Both the position numbers and the translations under genes were made by a program. From positions 62,001 through 126,000 of the forward strand of contig NZ_FRCX01000014.1 of NCBI RefSeq assembly GCF_900143065.1: DNA of 64,000 bases, given 5' to 3'. The notes beneath the pieces were generated by a model. The model ran no database searches and had not been told where the DNA came from. It saw only the letters and a list, made by a program, of their open reading frames with translations. This DNA comes from Duganella sacchari. GTDB taxonomy: Bacteria; Pseudomonadota; Gammaproteobacteria; Burkholderiales; Burkholderiaceae_D. Below are positions 1 through 9,119 of this stretch, one piece after another (within the stretch, counting starts at the first letter, position 1; every line of letters starts with the position of its first letter).

Positions 1-211
1 GCAGGTACATGAACATCAGCACCGTCAGGCCGAGCGCGATGGAGACGGGAATACCGGTCAGCATCAGCAGGATCAGCAGCGCAAACACGATGCCGACCTT
101 GCCGCCCATGATGCACACGCCGAGCAGGATGCCGGCCAGGATGGCCAGGATGGTGCCGGCTTTCTTTTTGGTCCAGGGCTGGACGCCCTGCATGGCTGCA
201 GCGCCGCTCAT
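1..211 (-). CDS. dctM: TRAP transporter large permease DctM, N-terminal part (cut by window edge)
   Basis: The first 70 residues of a TRAP large permease are visible; the rest lies beyond position 1. After a short basic start (MSGAAAMQGVQPWTKKKAG) come two hydrophobic segments, the second containing LTGIPVSISIALGLTVL, which is typical of the DctM amino terminus. DctM is the multi-spanning subunit that carries C4-dicarboxylates or related organic acids across the inner membrane with sodium. The ATG overlaps the dctQ stop codon as ATGA, so the two genes are translationally coupled. The periplasmic binding protein DctP is not in the window; it may follow dctM. Substrate cannot be read from this fragment. 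Confidence 0.85.
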   Translation of the reverse strand, partial: MSGAAAMQGVQPWTKKKAGTILAILAGILLGVCIMGGKVGIVFALLILLMLTGIPVSIALGLTVLMFMYL

Positions 212-861
212 CGCGCACCTCCGTGGGCTGGCTGGGACGGGGCGGCGGCGAACAGTTCGTCATGGTCGTCGTCGCTCAGGCCATCGACGTGGGATTCGTC
301 ATGGCGCGGCAGTTCGCCGTGGCGCAGGAAGGTCCAGCTGACCTGCATGAAGCGGAAGCACATCAGGTAGGAGGCCCAGGGCACGGCGGAGTACACCAGC
401 CAGGTTGGCCATTCGAGGTCGGGCGTGGTCGGGCCTTCCGGCACGTCGCTGGTGTCGCGGCCGAGCAGGGTGTAGACCGCGTGGTGCATGCCGTTTTCCC
501 ACACGAAGGTCAGGCCCAGCGTGCCGATGATGCCGGTGAACAGCATGCCGCAGACCAGGGCCAGCAGCACGGTGAAGCGGCGCCATTCGGGCGGCATGCG
601 GTTGACCAGCACGTCGACGCCGACGTGGACGCCTTTGCGCACGCCGTAGGCCGCGCCGAACTTGGCCATCCAGACGAACATGATGATGGCCAGTTCCTGC
701 GCCCATTCAAAGTGCAGCGACAGCAGGAAGTCCTGCACGCCAGGTATCGGCATGCCGGTGCCGTAGCGGTGGACGACGGAAAGGAAAATGATGAGAGTGG
801 CTCCTCCCATCAGGAAGGTGATGATCCACTCTTCCAGATGATCGAGTATTTTGATGAACAT
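208..861 (-). CDS. dctQ: TRAP transporter small permease DctQ
   Basis: This 217-residue protein has the four-helix layout of TRAP small permeases, with hydrophobic segments near residues 15-30, 55-75, 95-120 and 155-175. The stretches EWAQELAIIMFVWMAKFGAA and RKGVHVGVDVLVNRMP match the conserved core of the family. DctQ pairs with DctM in the inner membrane and helps dock the binding protein. The C-terminus is unusually long and acidic (HVDGLSDDDHDELF), beyond the usual end of the domain. A purine-rich stretch (AGAGACACG) precedes the ATG. It is the first gene of the visible operon, with a 570-bp gap upstream. Confidence 0.85.
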   Translation of the reverse strand: MFIKILDHLEEWIITFLMGGATLIIFLSVVHRYGTGMPIPGVQDFLLSLHFEWAQELAIIMFVWMAKFGAAYGVRKGVHVGVDVLVNRMPPEWRRFTVLLALVCGMLFTGIIGTLGLTFVWENGMHHAVYTLLGRDTSDVPEGPTTPDLEWPTWLVYSAVPWASYLMCFRFMQVSWTFLRHGELPRHDESHVDGLSDDDHDELFAAAPSQPAHGGAR

Positions 862-1077
862 ATCGTGTCTCTAGGTTTTTATTGGCGCTGGGAAAATCCA
901 GCATGGTAATAAATTATCTGCGGGTTGGAAATGTGGCAATGAGGGGTACTACTAAGTTGCGGGCACGGGGCATACCACAACTTTTTTCATTTGCGTCGAT
1001 TTGTTTATATCTAAAATACTCAGCTGTGGCCGACTTAAAAAAGTTGAGAAAAAGCTTAAGGGATACGTTATGATGGC

Positions 1078-1311
1078 GTCGCTCTCAGGGATACGTGCAT
1101 AACGATATGCGGCCCGGTAGCAAAGAATTGTAAGTGGGGAGTGTGTAGAGAAACGGTAATTAATACCGACAAGATATCGAGGAGACACACGTTTTACAGA
1201 ATGTCGCTGTTATGAGCCCTGAAGGCCGCCACAAGTGTGCTACGGGGACAGGCAAGCGACCGGGAACGTGAAGCAGGATTTGAAAACGCACCGAAGGGTG
1301 CGTTTTTTTTT
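1078..1311 (+). ncRNA. candidate structured non-coding RNA in the 862-1431 gap
   Basis: The 570 bp between dctQ and ogt hold no convincing protein gene, but they end in a strong intrinsic terminator. Upstream of it the sequence can fold. TCAGGG (near 1085) can pair with CCCTGA (near 1219), and GTCGCT (near 1078) with AGCGAC (near 1256). Local hairpins are GCATA/TATGC, CGGTA/TACCG and GTGTGT/ACACAC. The decamer AGGGATACGT occurs twice (about 1059 and 1086), and several further GGA motifs follow. A TTGAGA element near 1043 could be a -35 box. It does not match 6S, SRP, RNase P, tmRNA or riboswitch signatures I know. The 5' end is a guess, and the RNA is inferred from structure only. Confidence 0.35.
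1283..1311 (+). terminator. intrinsic terminator
   Basis: AAAACGCACC and GGTGCGTTTT form a perfect stem with a GAAG loop, followed by a run of T residues. It lies about 120 bp upstream of ogt and reads in the same direction, so it ends a transcript that starts inside the preceding gap rather than dctQ, which runs the other way. Confidence 0.85.
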
Positions 1312-1431
1312 GCCCCGGCGATTTACAATGCCAGGCGATGTGGTTTTTTGGCTGTAGCGGGTATGCAACATAATGGTGCATGTGAGCAACTAGGTTATCA
1401 GTGAAGTACTTTTTCGGTGCATGCAACTGTG

Positions 1432-1953
1432 ATGAAAATACAACAGGGTAGTGAGCTGTTTTCCGCTGTGGTGGCCTTGCCCTTCGGGAAACTGGGCATC
1501 CGCACGGCGCATGGGGTGATTGTCGAGATGAGTTATCTGCCGCCCCATTTTGATGCAAAAGCGCCGCAGGACGCGGTGGCCGAACTGGCCGCCTATCAGG
1601 TCGAGCAGTATTGCGCGGATGCGGATTACCAGTTCACGCTCCCGCTCAAGCGCGCCGGCACGGAATTCCAGCAGAAGGTGTGGGATGCGCTGTGTTCGAT
1701 CCCACGCGGCAGCACGCGCACCTATGGCGAGCTGGCCCGGCACCTGGGCTCGGCGCCGCGCGCGGTAGGGCAGGCGTGTGGCGCCAACTGGTTCCCGGTC
1801 GTGGTGCCTTGCCACCGGGTGACGGCGTCCACGGGCCTGGGCGGCTTTTCCAATAGCGATGACCCGAATGGCTACCTGCTGGGCATCAAGCGCTGGTTGC
1901 TGGCGCATGAAGGATCGAGCGAATACGCATGGCAGCAGACAACCTTGCTCTGA
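1432..1953 (+). CDS. ogt: methylated-DNA--protein-cysteine methyltransferase
   Basis: This 173-residue protein is the suicide repair enzyme that moves the O6-alkyl group from guanine to its own cysteine. The active-site motif PCHRV is present, preceded by the helix-turn-helix segment TRTYGELARHLGSAPRAVG used for DNA binding, with KVWDALCSIPRGST before it. The N-terminal domain is the short kind found in Ogt, without the Ada regulatory domain. An in-frame GTG at 1417 is an alternative start; neither start has a strong ribosome binding site. Its 3' end overlaps xerD by 25 bp in another frame, so the two are likely cotranscribed. Confidence 0.9.
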   Translation: MKIQQGSELFSAVVALPFGKLGIRTAHGVIVEMSYLPPHFDAKAPQDAVAELAAYQVEQYCADADYQFTLPLKRAGTEFQQKVWDALCSIPRGSTRTYGELARHLGSAPRAVGQACGANWFPVVVPCHRVTASTGLGGFSNSDDPNGYLLGIKRWLLAHEGSSEYAWQQTTLL

Positions 1954-2831
1954 TCGACGAGTTCTGCGACGGCCTGTGGCTGGAGGACGGGCTGTCCAAG
2001 AACACGCTGGAAGCCTACCGGCGCGACATGCGCCTGTTTGCCACCTGGCTGGAGAAGAAGCGGCCGGATGTGGCCGGCCTGCTGGCCGTGGCGGCGCACG
2101 ATATCGAAAGCTATATCGCCGCGCGCCATGCGCAGGGCAAGGCGACCTCGTCCAACCGGCGGCTGTCGGTGATCAAGCGCTTTTACCAGATGCTGCTGCG
2201 GCAGCGGCGCATCCATGACGATCCCAGCCTGAAACTGGTGTCGGCCAAGCAGCCGCAGCGCTTTGTGCATACGCTGAGCGAGGCGCAGGTGGAGGCGCTG
2301 CTGGCGGCGCCCGACGTCGCCACGCCGCTGGGCCTGCGTGACCGCACCATGCTGGAACTGATGTATGCGAGCGGCTTGCGCGTGTCCGAGCTGGTGGACC
2401 TCAAGCTGCTGGAGCTGAGCATGAATGACGGCGTGCTGCGCGTGACGGGCAAGGGCGCCAAGACGCGGCTGGTGCCGTTCGGCCAGCAGGCGCGGGTGTG
2501 GATTGCGCGCTATCTGAAGGAGGCGCGCGGCATCATCCTCAACGGCCAGCAGGACGATGCGCTGTTCGTCACGGGCCGTGGCTCGGCCATGACGCGGCAG
2601 ATGTTCTGGGTCTTGATTAAAAAACATGCTTTAAAGGCTGGCATCACGGCGCCGCTGTCGCCGCACACCCTGCGCCACGCGTTTGCCACGCACTTGCTGA
2701 ACCACGGCGCCGATTTGCGTGTTGTGCAATTGCTATTAGGTCATTCCGATATTTCAACGACGCAGATTTATACCCACGTGGCGCGCGAGCGCCTGAAGCA
2801 TTTGCATGCGCAACATCATCCTCGCGGCTAG
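1929..2831 (+). CDS. xerD: site-specific tyrosine recombinase XerD
   Basis: This 300-residue recombinase works with XerC at dif to resolve chromosome dimers at division. The N-terminal SAM-like core-binding domain (residues 5-95, with LSKNTLEAYRRD) is followed by the catalytic domain. That domain shows the conserved arginine in YASGLRVSEL, a lysine in GKGAKTRLVP, HTLRH, the GHSDISTTQIY segment and the tyrosine nucleophile in QIYTHV. Length and these motifs fit a housekeeping Xer protein rather than a phage integrase. The start lies inside ogt. Confidence 0.93.
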   Translation: MAADNLALIDEFCDGLWLEDGLSKNTLEAYRRDMRLFATWLEKKRPDVAGLLAVAAHDIESYIAARHAQGKATSSNRRLSVIKRFYQMLLRQRRIHDDPSLKLVSAKQPQRFVHTLSEAQVEALLAAPDVATPLGLRDRTMLELMYASGLRVSELVDLKLLELSMNDGVLRVTGKGAKTRLVPFGQQARVWIARYLKEARGIILNGQQDDALFVTGRGSAMTRQMFWVLIKKHALKAGITAPLSPHTLRHAFATHLLNHGADLRVVQLLLGHSDISTTQIYTHVARERLKHLHAQHHPRG

Positions 2832-2886
2832 AAAACTTGGTTCATAATGATGACTACGCAGTGCAACCCTTTTAAAGAGGTGGCAA

Positions 2887-3063
2887 ATGGCCAAGACGAA
2901 TTTCGCGTACGAGAAGCGGCAGCGTGAACTGGAAAAGAAACGTAAGCAGGAAGAAAAAGCCCGACGCAAGGCCGACCTGAAAAACAATCCCGACCTCGCC
3001 GAGGAAGGCGAGGCCGATGTCGCGGAGGGCGAACCCTCCGGGCTGGAAGCCGCCGACGATTAA
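2887..3063 (+). CDS. small highly charged hypothetical protein (58 aa)
   Basis: The protein starts MAKTNFAYEKRQRELEKKRK and is a single predicted charged helix of alternating lysine/arginine and glutamate, followed by an acidic tail rich in glutamate and alanine. A GAGG ribosome binding site sits 7 bases before the ATG. It follows xerD by 55 bp on the same strand, and its stop codon overlaps the stop of the convergent RND pump gene by 4 bp. I have seen similar short charged proteins in betaproteobacteria, but I do not know a function. Confidence 0.75.
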   Translation: MAKTNFAYEKRQRELEKKRKQEEKARRKADLKNNPDLAEEGEADVAEGEPSGLEAADD

Positions 3064-6000
3064 GCTACTTCGGCGGCGGGTTTTTTGACTTCGTGCAGGG
3101 CGGCTTCGTGCTCGTCTTCGTGGTTGCCCTTGAAGAAGCGCGCGCAGCGTTTACCCAGGTTATCCAGATAGGTATAGGCCACCGGCACCACGACCAGCGT
3201 CAGCAGGGTCGAGGTCAGCACACCACCGATCACCGCGCGGCCCATTGGCGCTTGCGTTTCGCCGCCGTCGCCCAGACCAATCGCCATCGGCAGCATGCCG
3301 AACACCATCGCCAGCGTGGTCATCAGGATAGGCCGCAGACGCACCTGGCCGGCGCGCATGATGGCGTCGTGCTGGTTCAGGCCTTCCTTCTGCGCGTGAT
3401 TGGTGAAGTCCACCAGCAGGATCGCGTTCTTGGTCACCAGGCCCATCAGCATGATGAAGCCGATCACCGAGAAGATGTTGAGCGTGCTGCCCGTGACCAG
3501 CAGCGCCACCAGCACGCCGATCAGCGACAGCGGCAGCGACATCATGATGGCCACCGGCTGCAGGAAGCTGCCGAACTGCGAGGCCAGCACCAGGTAGATG
3601 AAGATGACCGCGATGCCCAGCGCGACCATCGCCGAGCCCATGCTTTCTTCCATGTCCTGCGCATTGCCGCCGACGTCGAAACGCACGCCGGGCGGCAGCT
3701 CGATTTCCTTCATGGCTTTCTTCACATCGCTATCGACGTCGCCGCCTGGACGGCCTTCGACACCGGCATACACCGCCACCCGGCGTTGCAGCGCCTGGCG
3801 TTTCAGCACTTGCGGGCTGAAGGCTGGAACGAATTCCACCACCTGGCGCAGCGGCACCATGAGCGGACGGCCATCCGGCCCCAGCTTGCTGGAGGCCAGC
3901 GACAGGTCGGCCAGGTCGGCCACTTTCTGGCGGCCGGATTTCGGCAGCTGCACGTTGACGTCATAGTTCTGACCATCCGACGCCAGGAAGTGCGAGGTGG
4001 TATCGCCGGCCACGAACGGCCGCAGGGCGGCGCCGATCTGCTGCGTGGTCAGCCCCAGGTCGCTGGCCAGCTCGTTGTTGATCTTGATGTTGGTCGACGG
4101 GTTGGCGCCTTCCTGGCTGTATTCCAGATCGGCGATGCCTTTAATCTTGCGCATCTTGTCCATGAGGCGGTGGGCGACGTCGTCCAGCTTGCCCTCGTCG
4201 GTGCCCAGGATGGCAATGAAGATCGGTTTGAAGCCCACCGTCAGCGTGATGCCGGCGATCTTGCCCAGGCGCGCGCGGATCGCGGTTTCCATGTCTTTCT
4301 GCGAGCGGCGCGCGTGCACTTTGCGGTCCTGCAGTTTCATGATGAGCTGCGAGGTGTTGCGGCCATCGTAGGTGCCGACCACTGCCACCACCGTATCGAT
4401 TTCCGGGAACTCCTTGAGCGCCGCTTCCACCTGGCGTACCTTGTTGTCGCTGTATTCCAGGCTGGAGCCGACCGGGGTTTTCATGAGCAGGTTGATCTGG
4501 CCGATGTCCTGGTCTGGCATCATCTCGCCGCCGATCATCGGCACCAGCAGGATGCTGCCGCCGAACAGGGCGAAGGCGGAGATCAGCGTCAGTTTTTTCC
4601 AGCGCAGCGCGAAGTCCAGTACACGGCCATAGACCTTGTGCAGCCAGTCGACGCCGCCTTCCAGCCAGTGCATGAAGTTGCCCAGCCACGGCACGTACTT
4701 GAAGCGGTTCTTGACCGGGTCCGGCCACACCGAGGACAACATCGGGTCCAGCGTAAAGCTGACGAACAGCGAGACCAGCACCGCCACCGCCACCGTCACG
4801 CCGAACTGCAGGAAGAAGCGGCCGATGATGCCCTGCATGAAGGCCACCGGCACGAACACGGCGACAATCGCAAAGGTGGTAGCCATCACGGCCAGGCCGA
4901 TTTCGTTGGTGCCGTCTTCGGCCGCCTTGAAGTGGTTCTTGCCCATGCCGAGGTGGCGCACGATGTTTTCGCGTACCACGATGGCATCGTCAATCAGCAG
5001 GCCGATACACAGCGACAGCGCCATCAGCGTCATGAAGTTGAGCGTGTAGCCAAAGGCTTTCATGGCAATGAAGCTGGCCATCACGGCGATCGGCAGCGTC
5101 AGGCCGGTGATGATGGTCGAGCGCCACGAGTGCAGGAAGAAGAACACGATGACCATGGTCAGCACCGCGCCTTCGATGATGGTTTCCTTGACGTTATCGA
5201 GCTGGCTTTGCACGCGCAGCGATTCGTCGTTGAGCACCTTGACGTGGATGTCGGCCGGCAGGGTCTTGCCCAGATCGGCCGCAGCCTTCTGGATGCGTTT
5301 GCCCACTTCCACCACATTGGCGTCCTGCATCTTGATGATGTCCAGCGTCACGGCGCGCTGGCCGTTGATGCGCGAGATCGACAGCTCTTCCTGCGCGCCA
5401 TCCACCACCGTCGCTACCTGTTCCAGATAGACCGGGCCATTGGCGCGGCGCGCGACGATGATCTTGTTGAAGTCGCGCGGGTCTTTCATCTTGCCTTCCA
5501 CGCGCACCAGACGCTCGCTGGCGCCCAGGGCGATGAAGCCGGCCGGCAGGTTGGTGTTGGTGTTCTGGATGGCGTTCATGACTTCATCGACGCCGACCGC
5601 CTGCGCGTTCAGATCGTTGGGCCGCAGCTGGATCAGGATCTGGCGCGAGGTCATGCCGTTGATGCGTACCTGGCCCACCCCGGCTACGCCCTGGAAGCGC
5701 TTGGCGATGAGCTGGTCGGCCATGGTGGACAGGTCGCGGATCGAGGTGTTGTCGGCGGTGATGCCGATTTGCGCCATCGGCCGCGCGTTCTCGCCCTCGA
5801 AGCGGATGATGAACGGGTCCTTGGCTTCACGCGGGAAGCGAGGCCGCACCTGGGCTACCTTGTCGCGCAGGTCCTGCATGGCGCGGTCCATATTGGTGGT
5901 CAGCTCGAATTCGATGTAGACGCCGGAACGGCCTTCCCACGAATTGGAGCGCAGCGTCTTGATGCCGCTGACGGAGTTGACCGCTTCCTCGATCGGCCGC

Positions 6001-6191
6001 GTGATGTCGTTCTCCACCGCCTCCGGCGAAGCGCCCGGATACTGCACCTCGATACCGGCGCCGGGGATGTCGATATTGGGCATGGCTTCCAGGCCCAGTC
6101 CCTTGTACGAGAACAGGCCCAGCACCATCAGCGCCACCATCACCATGGTGGCAAACACAGGATTGCGCAGGCTGACTTTAGTGATCCACAT
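3060..6191 (-). CDS. RND multidrug efflux transporter (AcrB/HAE1 type)
   Basis: This 1043-residue proton-driven pump is the inner-membrane part of a tripartite export system. It has the typical HAE1 start ([20 protein letters not shown]), twelve predicted membrane helices in two repeats and large periplasmic loops. The paired aspartates for proton relay are present in helix 4 (LLIDDAIVV). The loop [14 protein letters not shown] and the C-terminal segment [13 protein letters not shown] are further family marks. It is translated directly after the adaptor gene, with a 2-bp gap. No outer-membrane channel gene is nearby, so it probably borrows a TolC-like channel encoded elsewhere. The substrate range cannot be read from the sequence. 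Confidence 0.92.
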   Translation of the reverse strand: MWITKVSLRNPVFATMVMVALMVLGLFSYKGLGLEAMPNIDIPGAGIEVQYPGASPEAVENDITRPIEEAVNSVSGIKTLRSNSWEGRSGVYIEFELTTNMDRAMQDLRDKVAQVRPRFPREAKDPFIIRFEGENARPMAQIGITADNTSIRDLSTMADQLIAKRFQGVAGVGQVRINGMTSRQILIQLRPNDLNAQAVGVDEVMNAIQNTNTNLPAGFIALGASERLVRVEGKMKDPRDFNKIIVARRANGPVYLEQVATVVDGAQEELSISRINGQRAVTLDIIKMQDANVVEVGKRIQKAAADLGKTLPADIHVKVLNDESLRVQSQLDNVKETIIEGAVLTMVIVFFFLHSWRSTIITGLTLPIAVMASFIAMKAFGYTLNFMTLMALSLCIGLLIDDAIVVRENIVRHLGMGKNHFKAAEDGTNEIGLAVMATTFAIVAVFVPVAFMQGIIGRFFLQFGVTVAVAVLVSLFVSFTLDPMLSSVWPDPVKNRFKYVPWLGNFMHWLEGGVDWLHKVYGRVLDFALRWKKLTLISAFALFGGSILLVPMIGGEMMPDQDIGQINLLMKTPVGSSLEYSDNKVRQVEAALKEFPEIDTVVAVVGTYDGRNTSQLIMKLQDRKVHARRSQKDMETAIRARLGKIAGITLTVGFKPIFIAILGTDEGKLDDVAHRLMDKMRKIKGIADLEYSQEGANPSTNIKINNELASDLGLTTQQIGAALRPFVAGDTTSHFLASDGQNYDVNVQLPKSGRQKVADLADLSLASSKLGPDGRPLMVPLRQVVEFVPAFSPQVLKRQALQRRVAVYAGVEGRPGGDVDSDVKKAMKEIELPPGVRFDVGGNAQDMEESMGSAMVALGIAVIFIYLVLASQFGSFLQPVAIMMSLPLSLIGVLVALLVTGSTLNIFSVIGFIMLMGLVTKNAILLVDFTNHAQKEGLNQHDAIMRAGQVRLRPILMTTLAMVFGMLPMAIGLGDGGETQAPMGRAVIGGVLTSTLLTLVVVPVAYTYLDNLGKRCARFFKGNHEDEHEAALHEVKKPAAEVA

Positions 6192-6193
6192 AA

Positions 6194-7423
6194 TCAGCCT
6201 TTCGCCGGCTCTGCCGATTGGGCCTGCTTGGCGGCGGGCGCTTCACTCACGCCGGCCGGCAGTTTGACGGCGGTGCCGGGTTTCAGGCTGTCCAGGCGCG
6301 AGACGATGACGTTGGCGCCGGCGTCCAGGCCTTCCACCACTTCGGCATAGCCCTCGTCGTCATTGCGCAGGCCCAGTTTGACGGGCTGTGCGAGCAGCTT
6401 GCCCTGTTCGACTTTGTAGACCATCGGCTTGTCCTTGTCGCCACGCACGGCGGCCAGCGGCACGATAGGCGCGACGCTGGAACGGTCGGTGACGATGCTG
6501 CCCTTGGCGAACATGCCGGCGCGCAGCGCGCTGTCGTCGTTCTTGACGGCGATGTAGACCAGCATGTGGCGCGAGCCGGCTTCCGTCGCCGGATTGATGC
6601 GTGCCACGCTGCCATGGAAGTCGCGCTGGGCAAAGCCGTCCACGTGGAACTTGACGTCCTGGCCGACCTTGATGCGCGGGATTTCCGAGGCGGGGATCTG
6701 GGCTTCCAGGATCAGTTCGGACAGGTTGACGATGCTGTACACCGGCATGTCCAGCGCCAGCTTTTCGCCGGCCTGCACATGGCGTTTGCTGATGACGCCA
6801 CTGATGGGCGCCTTGATGACGCCATCGTTGAGCGCAATGCGGGCGATGTCCACCATCGCGGCGGCCGACTTGACGGCGGCGCGCGCCAGATCGACCGTGT
6901 TCTGGGTCGAGTCGAAGGCGTTTTGCGAAATGTATTTTTGCTTGAGCAGGGCCTGGCTGTTGGTTTCGTTCTTGGTGGCCAGGGCCAGCTTGGCTTGCGC
7001 CTCGTCCAGCATGGCCTGCTGCTGTTGCAGGCGCGCGCGCAGGTCGGCCTGGTCGATGCGGGCCAGTACCTGGCCGGCCGTGACAGCCATGCCTTCCTGC
7101 AGCGTGGTGGCTTCCACCACGCCCGACACCTTGGACTTGATGGTGGCCGAACTCAGGGGCGTCAGCGAGCCGGATAAGGGCAAGCTGACCGCCAATGACC
7201 GTGAGGCGACTGCGGCGATATCGCCGGTCGACAATTCAAATATGTCTTTCTTTGCCTTGGCCGCAGCGGCAGGCGCGGCGGCGGGCGCCGCAGCTTGCTG
7301 GTTGTGCAACACGGTCCAGCCGCCGCCAGCGATGGCCACCACGACCAACGCCGCCAGTGGCAGGCGCCAGCGTTTGCTGCGCACAGTGGGTTGTGAGATT
7401 GGGGGCAAGGTTTCTAGTTTCAT
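6194..7423 (-). CDS. RND efflux periplasmic adaptor subunit
   Basis: This 409-residue membrane fusion protein links the RND pump to an outer-membrane channel. A single N-terminal membrane anchor (residues 21-39) has no lipobox. It is followed by an alanine-rich linker, a lipoyl half-motif (SGVVEATTLQEGMAVTAGQVLARID), an alpha-hairpin (residues 105-175, rich in Q, A and L), the second lipoyl half (VIKAPISGVISKRHVQAGE) and beta-barrel domains. It is the first gene of the two-gene efflux operon. A 21-bp dyad lies 38 bp upstream of its ATG. Confidence 0.9.
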   Translation of the reverse strand: MKLETLPPISQPTVRSKRWRLPLAALVVVAIAGGGWTVLHNQQAAAPAAAPAAAAKAKKDIFELSTGDIAAVASRSLAVSLPLSGSLTPLSSATIKSKVSGVVEATTLQEGMAVTAGQVLARIDQADLRARLQQQQAMLDEAQAKLALATKNETNSQALLKQKYISQNAFDSTQNTVDLARAAVKSAAAMVDIARIALNDGVIKAPISGVISKRHVQAGEKLALDMPVYSIVNLSELILEAQIPASEIPRIKVGQDVKFHVDGFAQRDFHGSVARINPATEAGSRHMLVYIAVKNDDSALRAGMFAKGSIVTDRSSVAPIVPLAAVRGDKDKPMVYKVEQGKLLAQPVKLGLRNDDEGYAEVVEGLDAGANVIVSRLDSLKPGTAVKLPAGVSEAPAAKQAQSAEPAKG

Positions 7424-7460
7424 ATCGTTCTTCTGGCCTGAGGTGGTTTGCGCATGGTGT

Positions 7461-7481
7461 CACTTTAGGAGTTTCCAAGTG
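7461..7481 (-). promoter_or_regulatory. dyad in the efflux operon promoter region, possible operator
   Basis: CACTT and AAGTG arms flank an 11-bp centre 38 bp upstream of the adaptor ATG. The compact 21-bp dyad recalls MerR-family sites, but no regulator gene is adjacent and no clear -10 box can be assigned. This is a pattern only. Confidence 0.3.
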
Positions 7482-7552
7482 CGACAGCCAGAAGAATGCG
7501 ATGAGCGGTGCAAAAGCACGCCTGAAATGCAGAAAACGCGGATGGCAGCGAT

Positions 7553-8533
7553 TCAGTGCTTGTCGTACAGACGCAACCGGACCAGCACCTGGCCATGGTC
7601 GGAGGCTTCTGGTTTTTCTTGCATCAAATGTTGGTTGAGGTAGCTCACTTCCAGCACTTCGCCCATGGCGTGGCGCGAGGCCGGATGGAATTCTTCCGAC
7701 ACCAGTACATGGTCGATGGTGGCGTAGCGGCCTTCGTGGGCGATGGTGTAGCCGCCGTCGCGGTGGCTTTCGCGGCCCGCCTGCAGCTGGCGGCTGTCGA
7801 ACAATTGGCCGTGCAGCGCGTCGCCCGGCTCGCAGGTGGTGCCCGCGCCCATGACGATGGTGGTGGTGACCGCATCGACCGTGTCGTTGAAGTCGCCCAG
7901 CACCACACGCGGGCGGCGCTGCTGCTGGTCCATGGCGCTGATCAGGGCGCGCAGCGCCACCGCTTCGGTGCCGCGCCGTATCAGCGAGCGCAGGTTGGCC
8001 TGGGCATGCACCATGGGATCGTTGCCCAGGTCGCCGTTGCGGTAGTCGGGCCGTTTGGATTTGAGGTGGACCACGATGACGTCCACCATCCGTTCGTCCG
8101 GCAGCACCACTTGCGCATGCAGCGGCGCGCGCGCGAAGCGGTCGGCATCGCGGCTGCCGTCGGGCAGGGCGACACCCTCGGGGAACATGATGTAGGCCTG
8201 GGCCGGCCCCGCCAGCGGCAGGCGCGAGATCAGCGCCACCTCCGGCGTCAGGCGCGGTGCGCCGGTCAGCGGATCGGGGGGCGGTTCGAAGCCGGCCAGC
8301 GTGGCGTCGCGGTAGCGCGTGCTGTGCGCCATGACGTCGCGCAGCGCCGCCAGCGAGAAAATTTCCTGCAAGCCGATCACATCGGCATCAAGCTGGTCCA
8401 GCTGTTGCGCGGTCCACGCGACTTTCGCTTTGTATTCGGCCTCGGTCAGCGGCGTCAGATTGTCGTACAATTTCGCCCCAGGCTGGGAAAGATTGCAAAC
8501 ATTGAAAGTGGCAAAGCGAATTTCCTGCTGCAT
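7553..8533 (-). CDS. endonuclease/exonuclease/phosphatase family protein
   Basis: This 326-residue protein carries the metal-dependent phosphodiesterase fold. Visible motifs are FATFNVCNL at the start, VIGLQEIF with the metal-binding glutamate, IVVHLKSKRPD, VVLGDFND, ATIDHVLVSEE and ASDHGQVLVRL, in the expected order. A GAGGAG ribosome binding site lies 11 bases before the chosen ATG; an upstream in-frame extension would run into ybaK and is unlikely. There is no signal peptide, so it is cytoplasmic. The family cuts nucleic acids, phospholipids or phosphosugars, and the substrate is unknown here. Confidence 0.85.
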   Translation of the reverse strand: MQQEIRFATFNVCNLSQPGAKLYDNLTPLTEAEYKAKVAWTAQQLDQLDADVIGLQEIFSLAALRDVMAHSTRYRDATLAGFEPPPDPLTGAPRLTPEVALISRLPLAGPAQAYIMFPEGVALPDGSRDADRFARAPLHAQVVLPDERMVDVIVVHLKSKRPDYRNGDLGNDPMVHAQANLRSLIRRGTEAVALRALISAMDQQQRRPRVVLGDFNDTVDAVTTTIVMGAGTTCEPGDALHGQLFDSRQLQAGRESHRDGGYTIAHEGRYATIDHVLVSEEFHPASRHAMGEVLEVSYLNQHLMQEKPEASDHGQVLVRLRLYDKH

Positions 8534-8560
8534 AATGGACAACTCCTCCCCGATCTCACC

Positions 8561-9052
8561 ATGGCGAAAAAAGAGCATATTTCCGAAACCCCGGCCACCC
8601 AGATGCTGCGCAAGCACAAGGTGGCATTCTCCGAGCACCCGTATGACTACGAGGAGCACGGCGGCACCGGTGTGTCATCGCGCGAACTGGGCGTCGACGA
8701 GCATCATGTGGTCAAGACCCTGGTGATGCAGGACGACGCGGCCAAGCCTTTAATTGTGCTGATGCATGGCGATTGCAAGGTCTCGACCAAGAATCTCGCC
8801 CGCAACATCGGCTGCAAGTCCGTCGAACCATGCAAGCCGGAGGTCGCATCGCGCCACAGCGGCTACCTGATCGGCGGGACGTCGCCGTTCGGCACCAAAA
8901 AGACCATGCCGGTTTATGTAGAGGATAGCATCCTTGCGCTGGAAACGATTTATATCAATGGCGGAAGGCGCGGCTATCTGGTGGGCATCAAGCCGCAGGT
9001 GCTGACCGAGCTGCTCAACGCCAGGCCGGTGCACTGCGCTCTGGCCGAGTAA
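8561..9052 (+). CDS. ybaK: Cys-tRNA(Pro) deacylase YbaK/EbsC
   Basis: This 163-residue protein is an editing enzyme that hydrolyses cysteine mischarged onto tRNA-Pro. The pattern HPYDYEEHG, the VKTLVMQDD segment and ILVLMHGDCKVSTKNLAR match YbaK, and SGYLIGGTSPFGTKKTMPVY contains the typical GGxSPFG loop. Its start is divergent from the EEP-family gene 27 bp away. No clear ribosome binding site is visible before the ATG. Confidence 0.9.
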   Translation: MAKKEHISETPATQMLRKHKVAFSEHPYDYEEHGGTGVSSRELGVDEHHVVKTLVMQDDAAKPLIVLMHGDCKVSTKNLARNIGCKSVEPCKPEVASRHSGYLIGGTSPFGTKKTMPVYVEDSILALETIYINGGRRGYLVGIKPQVLTELLNARPVHCALAE

Positions 9053-9119
9053 GGCGCGGCAGTGTATATTCGTTGGCTGCCTTTGACTTTGATGGCGATA
9101 ACAAGATTTTGAGGAAAAG

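Noticed and set aside
908-990. Sigma-54 promoter on the minus strand for dctQM
   Set aside because: A TGG to GC pair with 10-base spacing is present, but the -24 and -12 elements have several mismatches, unlike the strong site at 13964.
1078-1311. 6S RNA, SRP RNA, RNase P RNA or a known riboswitch
   Set aside because: The sequence lacks the conserved blocks of each class that I can check by eye, and ogt is not the usual neighbour of ssrS.
3093-6350. 1085-residue plus-strand frame opposite the RND pump
   Set aside because: It is a histidine- and glutamine-rich shadow of the GC-rich pump and adaptor genes, with no recognisable domain. The minus-strand products are clear family members.
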